From positions 7,870,826 through 7,934,825 of the forward strand of contig JAUJPP010000005.1 in the NCBI GenBank assembly GCA_030562195.1: a stretch of 64,000 bases of DNA, in the 5' to 3' direction. The notes under the pieces were generated by a model. It ran no database searches, had not been told where the DNA came from, and saw only the letters and a list, made by a program, of their open reading frames with translations. Shown in pieces: positions 60,301 to 64,000 of the stretch (positions are counted from its first letter, which is position 1; every line of letters starts with the position of its first letter). This stretch comes from Nipponacmea schrenckii (lineage: Eukaryota > Mollusca > Gastropoda > Lottiidae). The position numbers and the translations under genes were made by a program.

Positions 60301-62459
60301 CATCCCATGTCCACTAACTTTACATTGGCTGGCTCACTACTGTTGGTACTCATCAAGCTTGTATCTTTCACCAGTTCCACAAGCTGGTTGGACACAGCTT
60401 CTTCATTCACCTTCAACACCTGAAGCTTCTGACTCTTCTGCATCTCTACCATTTTTTCAAAGAGTAAACTGGACTGAACACTGGAACAGTTTTCAATCAG
60501 TTTATCCAGCAAGGCTGAAGAAAGGTCCACATCTTTCAGGTTATCCTCGATGCATTTGAAAGACATTGACATCAAACAAGAAGACCTTTCCAGGTTTTTG
60601 CTGTGATGCTTCAAATGAGGTAGAATAAAATCATCCAAAAAGCAGACGTACACATTTTCATCTTCAGCTTGGTCCTTTCCTAAAAATGAGGAAATTATGT
60701 TTTCATTACTGAACAGCAGAAAAATTTCTGTAAAAAGATCGAAAAAGATGTCCACTTCTTGATTAATGTCAATTTTATGGAAAATTTCACTTAAAACTTT
60801 GGTATAAAATTTCATCATATTCTGTGACCCTATTTCTACAGAATCGTCAGATGATGTTAATTTTGGAATCTTCAAATCACCATCAAATTTCACAGATTTC
60901 TTGGACTGTTTATTTTTTGTCACAAAACCTTTGATAAGCTTCAAAAGTCTAAGAATCTTTTTGGATTTGTGTTCATCCTCAATCAACTGGCTAGCAAAAT
61001 CTTCAAAATGCTTCCAGAACATTTCTGCCAGAGTCAGCATCTTGACTGATTTTTCAAAAGACTCCATAAGGGATGCCACGCAAGAAAATACTGGGGATGA
61101 AGCTAGTATGGGTTTTTCGTCCAAAATGGCAGATTTTACAATCTCTACTAAAAACTGGTCCAAAATATGTTCAGCTAATTCTTGATGGTCGTGATTCACA
61201 GCTTGGACAATCAGATACTGACAGCACTCTACAAAACTCTTAATTAAAACAGCACAGTCTGAGGAACTGTTTAAAACACTGTCTTCGTTAAACCCTTTCC
61301 GAAACGAAGAGAGAAACTCGATATAGAATCCATCTTTATCCTGAACAGCGGAATCAGGAATCTTACTCAACAAAGGCATCAAGTTAAGAGACACTGATGC
61401 AGCATTTCCATCAAATCCATTTTCCAAATTTTTTCTCAGCTTTGGCCAAAAGGCCTTCTGCCAGCTGACATGATTCCAGCAGTCAGGTACGTGATTGACT
61501 AGTGACAAAATGGCCTCCCACATCGGAGCCACGATTACCGGGTTGGATATATCTAGATTGTGAAGCACTATAGGTGTAATTTTGCTGACGTATTTCGTTG
61601 CTAGGTCAGGGAAGCACTGACAAACGACTGCCAGGAAGGAATAAAAACCTCCTTTAATTCCAGGAACTGTGGATTTACTGTGTTTCCAAAATTTCCCGTT
61701 ATCGAATAATTCTGTCAAAGTTGATTCCAAACTTGACAATTTCGCTTCGGCAACAGACGTAAACAGTTTTCTACAAGCAGCTAAAGATGACGCAACAACT
61801 CTTGAATATTTGCTGTCCATTTCTACTTGGTCTGTGGTCTTTGGATCACTGAGAGACTGTTGTGTCTGGTTCACCAAATTGTCCACAAGAAAGTCTAAGA
61901 TCTCTTGCCTGTATAGAGTCAAGGCATCATTTTGTTTATTTCCTGGAAAAGTATTCTGAAAGACTTTTATAGCTGAGAAGGCAACAGTTGGGTAGGTGTC
62001 GCACTGACTGGCAATCCAACATCCCATTAACGATTTTAAATACGGAGCAATTTCTTTACCGACTCTCACGGAAACCACTAGAAACGTATTGTTGACTGCT
62101 TCACGCACTTTACAATCTACGTCCATCGACAAACGGTTATAAAGTCTTGGCCAGAATGGAAGCATCGATTTTAGAATCTCTGTATCTTTCTGTTGACACA
62201 AGTCGCTCAATTCCTGGAGAGCTTTTATCTTCGTAATGGCGTCCTTCTTGGACAGTTTTCTTAAAACAAGGCGTACGTCTGCATCTAAACTACTATCAAC
62301 GTCTTCTAGCATGGAACTAAGAGGAACAAACGATGGTGCGGACTGTCCCCCAAAGCCAATAAAACCAGGGGACTGACCCATTAAAAAGGCAGCTTGGCTA
62401 CTGCTAGAGGGTTTTAGGTTCCCTTTGACTCGATTCGAGCCTTTCTTCGGTGCTGCCAT
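57315..62459 (-). CDS. LTN1: E3 ubiquitin-protein ligase listerin
   Basis: Single uninterrupted frame of 1714 residues. Listerin is the ribosome quality control ligase: it binds stalled 60S subunits with NEMF and ubiquitinates the trapped nascent chain in the cytosol. N-terminus MAAPKKGSNRVKG then GFGGQSAPSFVPLSSMLEDV and DVRLVLRKLSKKDAITKIKA, as in the family. A very long alpha-helical HEAT/ARM-type middle follows. Towards the C-terminus is an RWD-like region (about residues 1560-1655, with VKIVVTITLPENFPLG). The last ~50 residues form a RING-CH-type C4HC3 zinc finger (CMIC, CRTC, YHSAC, CPLC), ending 3 residues after it at RNLF. Length fits animal orthologues (human about 1,770). Start is the first ATG of the frame and matches the family N-terminus. 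A TTTCAG about 25 nt upstream of ATG in the gene sense hints at a 5' UTR intron. The lack of any coding intron in 5.1 kb is odd beside its neighbours. Confidence 0.96.
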   Translation of the reverse strand: MAAPKKGSNRVKGNLKPSSSSQAAFLMGQSPGFIGFGGQSAPSFVPLSSMLEDVDSSLDADVRLVLRKLSKKDAITKIKALQELSDLCQQKDTEILKSMLPFWPRLYNRLSMDVDCKVREAVNNTFLVVSVRVGKEIAPYLKSLMGCWIASQCDTYPTVAFSAIKVFQNTFPGNKQNDALTLYRQEILDFLVDNLVNQTQQSLSDPKTTDQVEMDSKYSRVVASSLAACRKLFTSVAEAKLSSLESTLTELFDNGKFWKHSKSTVPGIKGGFYSFLAVVCQCFPDLATKYVSKITPIVLHNLDISNPVIVAPMWEAILSLVNHVPDCWNHVSWQKAFWPKLRKNLENGFDGNAASVSLNLMPLLSKIPDSAVQDKDGFYIEFLSSFRKGFNEDSVLNSSSDCAVLIKSFVECCQYLIVQAVNHDHQELAEHILDQFLVEIVKSAILDEKPILASSPVFSCVASLMESFEKSVKMLTLAEMFWKHFEDFASQLIEDEHKSKKILRLLKLIKGFVTKNKQSKKSVKFDGDLKIPKLTSSDDSVEIGSQNMMKFYTKVLSEIFHKIDINQEVDIFFDLFTEIFLLFSNENIISSFLGKDQAEDENVYVCFLDDFILPHLKHHSKNLERSSCLMSMSFKCIEDNLKDVDLSSALLDKLIENCSSVQSSLLFEKMVEMQKSQKLQVLKVNEEAVSNQLVELVKDTSLMSTNSSEPANVKLVDMGWTVISSVLAVCEEESVFNSHCAESILFSIGQELVVHMKNSSKKSTVNQAIQFVTKAACSFFDNLKGILCQTATEELMISLFGISFDTNIKLEESVLDSCEEAWTKGLQALLKYNRIAIYNGPFVEMACDVLKQTTLSQDTTSELFERVLRNLEILFEMLFTDLKDDEYAEDLFELLLQRLFIDKRYTPELKYLLSLIYVHQNVVSITDGFTNHSSNSLPNLLVVIHQTMFNLKLMKQMFTINSSFDIKNQGSDALKTFEKRCLLSVFRGLALVKKVMNFESSKDEKMLLKHLDELKSNVDFIIKEISEQDVKEIFQEAKKSALEHGEFDAVYLNCMYEQIVPSFFDLEEAELLKDGGMPSSGRFHTLQVLLPLFSVEGVRVLLLAQVTNFLRSTKTTDLWQPSKSLSLSLSCLRILQDHPQEKQYSEKLCRDILQQLLVWRESDEKLFMTADDDTDELVKIVNNIEIMKFLSFVVDNCTDLLSDKDWDCILCALVAWVAKVTSYDSYDNLEVHAVLFAVTVCNLLTRVSHCMLAASKCRPMYFPPKLLTEWDEFFCEGLYGELLPRYVSLATDQSDSDDVFKKTVVDSMGAALSRCSRDQILKHKLPTYLSAEDDPALSQNTQTLLNHVCPLLISSRSNVQTTAFNMVEKLMNEESLFSEKPEEDPTSFAEEACVKSPPKAIMDVIRKCSDALEILLADHSIGDYVTVDDNTEEHQYTFGYLLSWKLVLYLFKTANPQFRAMYASYLKESNLFSKFLSHLFTLLPPERTSSAGDFKISSEHLMENGTHDLQQISFELYYQCLETTPALVRQWWTDLDRKTSSHVEKFTSKFMSPMLCSDEISSVLPSSDDLEGITIKPRPSTREVVATYIMAEVKIVVTITLPENFPLGVIAVNSDKRVGATQAQWDRWLLQLNIFLQHQNGTIIEGLKLWKKNIDKRFDGVEDCMICFSVLHGTTFQLPKLQCRTCKKKYHSACLYKWFSTSMNSTCPLCRNLF

Positions 62460-64000
62460 GTTATTGTGGATGGTTTATTTTACCTGAAATTAGAAATATA
62501 AAGCAAATTAAAAACTATTCAATTGCTGCAGTTGATGTTGTAGTGATTGTTCTCACACGCTGTCACTCTACAACTGGGATTGCCACCTCAACATCCCTTA
62601 CAAAGAATCCTTACATCTAATAGTATTTACATTTTTATGACCATTCTAAATTTTAAGGCATTTTGAACTTGCCCATTTTAAGTCATATTTTCCTTTAAAA
62701 TAAATTACACTGATATGCTGGTATTTATTTCAAATAGACAGACCTACCAAGTACGTTGAAGCATACTACCACTTTAAGGAATTTGAAAGATATCCAGTTA
62801 TAATGGTAACATGTCAAATCAGTGACAAATTTTAAAACAAAATGGCAACTACGCTACCAATACAGTGAGAGAAATTTGGTCAAAACGGTAACAACACAGT
62901 TTCAAGTAATTCTACGTAATATAATGGACTAGTAACCTATATTCAGAGATATTCCTCACTTCAAAAATCAATAAGCAGACAGGTTTCAATAATTGCCTAT
63001 CATATCATAATAATCATGATAAACACTGATAGCTTATTAATTCCACGCTTGACTGGCTGACAGAATTATTATCCTGATTTCAGCCATTCAATCATTGTAC
63101 CTGAGAAGGAAACTAATAGCTTGCCACCAATTCTAGTAATATTCTTGTACATGGTAGATGAGATCCCCTTTCATTATCTCCCTGAAGTACCGGTAATCGC
63201 TTTGCATTTTTTGATCATTAGTTATGTTATCTCTCCAGAGAAGTTGATAATATCTTATCATCAAATTGATGTACCGGTATACTGAAATACCATAGCATAG
63301 TCTCTTCTTGTGATCAAGGCCAGTGACGTAACCTGTCTTCATCAGGAAGGGAAATGAAGGACGTAAATCCCCATTACATCCCCTTACTTGGTTGGTCTTT
63401 GGCAAATCATAGACACCATAAATAAAATTCGTATCTGGGACAAGGACAATACGTTTAAATGTACAAAGTCAAGACTTACCCGTTAAAGATTTTAATATTT
63501 AGCTTAAAAAGTTTGTCATTTTCACGTTTTGGATAAAATCTAAAATTTCTAGCGGCTTGTGTAAGATAAAACATACGTGAAGGAGAATTTCTAGATCACA
63601 TCGCAATATGTTCGTCTAAATTCAAGTTATGGGCTCAAAATGTTGTATCTAATTATCCAAATTCTATCATTTAAAATAAAACTTGGTAATTTGATCAAAA
63701 TTTGCATTCATTTGCTTCATATTTAGCTCAATGATTATAAAGTACACACCAAAAATTTCTTTTATCAAGTGATTCACCTTTTTTCTTTATCCGAAACTTT
63801 ATTTTATATGCAACTTTTTATAAAAAGTATAAACCGTATCCATTAAAGTTTTAGAAAAAACGGATTATAGTTGATAAATCTAGTCGGAGAGCAGTATACG
63901 ATAATATTAAGAAAAAACATGCTCTAGTGACCTAAAATTTCTAAACTTAATAGATAACAATTAAGCCATTAATGTTGTAGAAAATTAATGGGTACGTAGT
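62460..64000. other. LTN1 upstream region, no gene recognised
   Basis: AT-rich. A minus-strand open frame at 63133-63405 has no domain I recognise. A faint single monomer of the ~61-bp family may lie at 62575-62635. Confidence 0.4.

Noticed and set aside
63133..63405. 90-residue minus-strand frame upstream of LTN1
   Set aside because: No domain and not joinable in frame to the LTN1 start, which already matches the family N-terminus.

Overview
The window is eukaryotic animal DNA: AT-rich, with intron-split genes that use GT-AG splice sites, and with repeats filling most of the space between and inside genes. The gene content (a GH9 endoglucanase, a peritrophin-type chitin-binding protein, invertebrate caveolins, and an orphan class C receptor) plus the dispersed and tandem repeats suggest a mollusc, most likely a gastropod, possibly a limpet-like one. 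This is inference from gene content and general repeat style; no species marker is visible. All exon structures below were assembled by hand from reading frame, splice-site phase and family similarity.

Layout. (1) 1-12244: no convincing gene; several minisatellites, copies of a ~230-bp dispersed element and one tRNA-derived SINE. (2) 12245-21596, minus strand: a seven-exon class C GPCR of 1655 residues with three tandem Venus-flytrap (ANF/PBP1) ligand-binding modules before one 7TM domain. Intron 1 holds a 1.2-kb 54-bp minisatellite, and a second 54-bp array lies just upstream of the start codon. (3) 21597-29042: repeat-rich spacer. (4) 29043-31350, minus strand: five-exon SSR4 (TRAP-delta), with a near-perfect long palindrome in intron 2. 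(5) 32455-40937: three small two-exon caveolin genes; the first two are a head-to-head inverted duplicate pair, the third is diverged. The same 51-bp minisatellite lies in the introns of the pair and just downstream of the third. (6) 43857-46520, plus strand: three-exon secreted chitin-binding protein. (7) 49292-56287, plus strand: ten-exon GH9 cellulase with all catalytic residues and two large intronic minisatellites. (8) 57315-62459, minus strand: listerin (LTN1), coding region in one uninterrupted exon. (9) 62460-64000: no gene seen.

The genes do not form a pathway. SSR4 and LTN1 are housekeeping functions (ER translocon; ribosome-associated quality control). The caveolins are membrane-scaffold proteins in a local tandem/inverted family. 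The GH9 enzyme and chitin-binding protein are secreted and would fit digestion or extracellular matrix roles. The most unusual object is the triple-flytrap receptor: each of its last three exons begins with an equivalent Cys-rich linker at a phase-0 boundary, so the architecture looks built by exon duplication and could generate receptors with one, two or three ligand modules by exon skipping.

A second theme is repeat biology. Two of the minisatellites appear to be tandem amplifications of short pieces of dispersed elements that also occur as single copies in the window, and several other units occur both as arrays and as isolated monomers.
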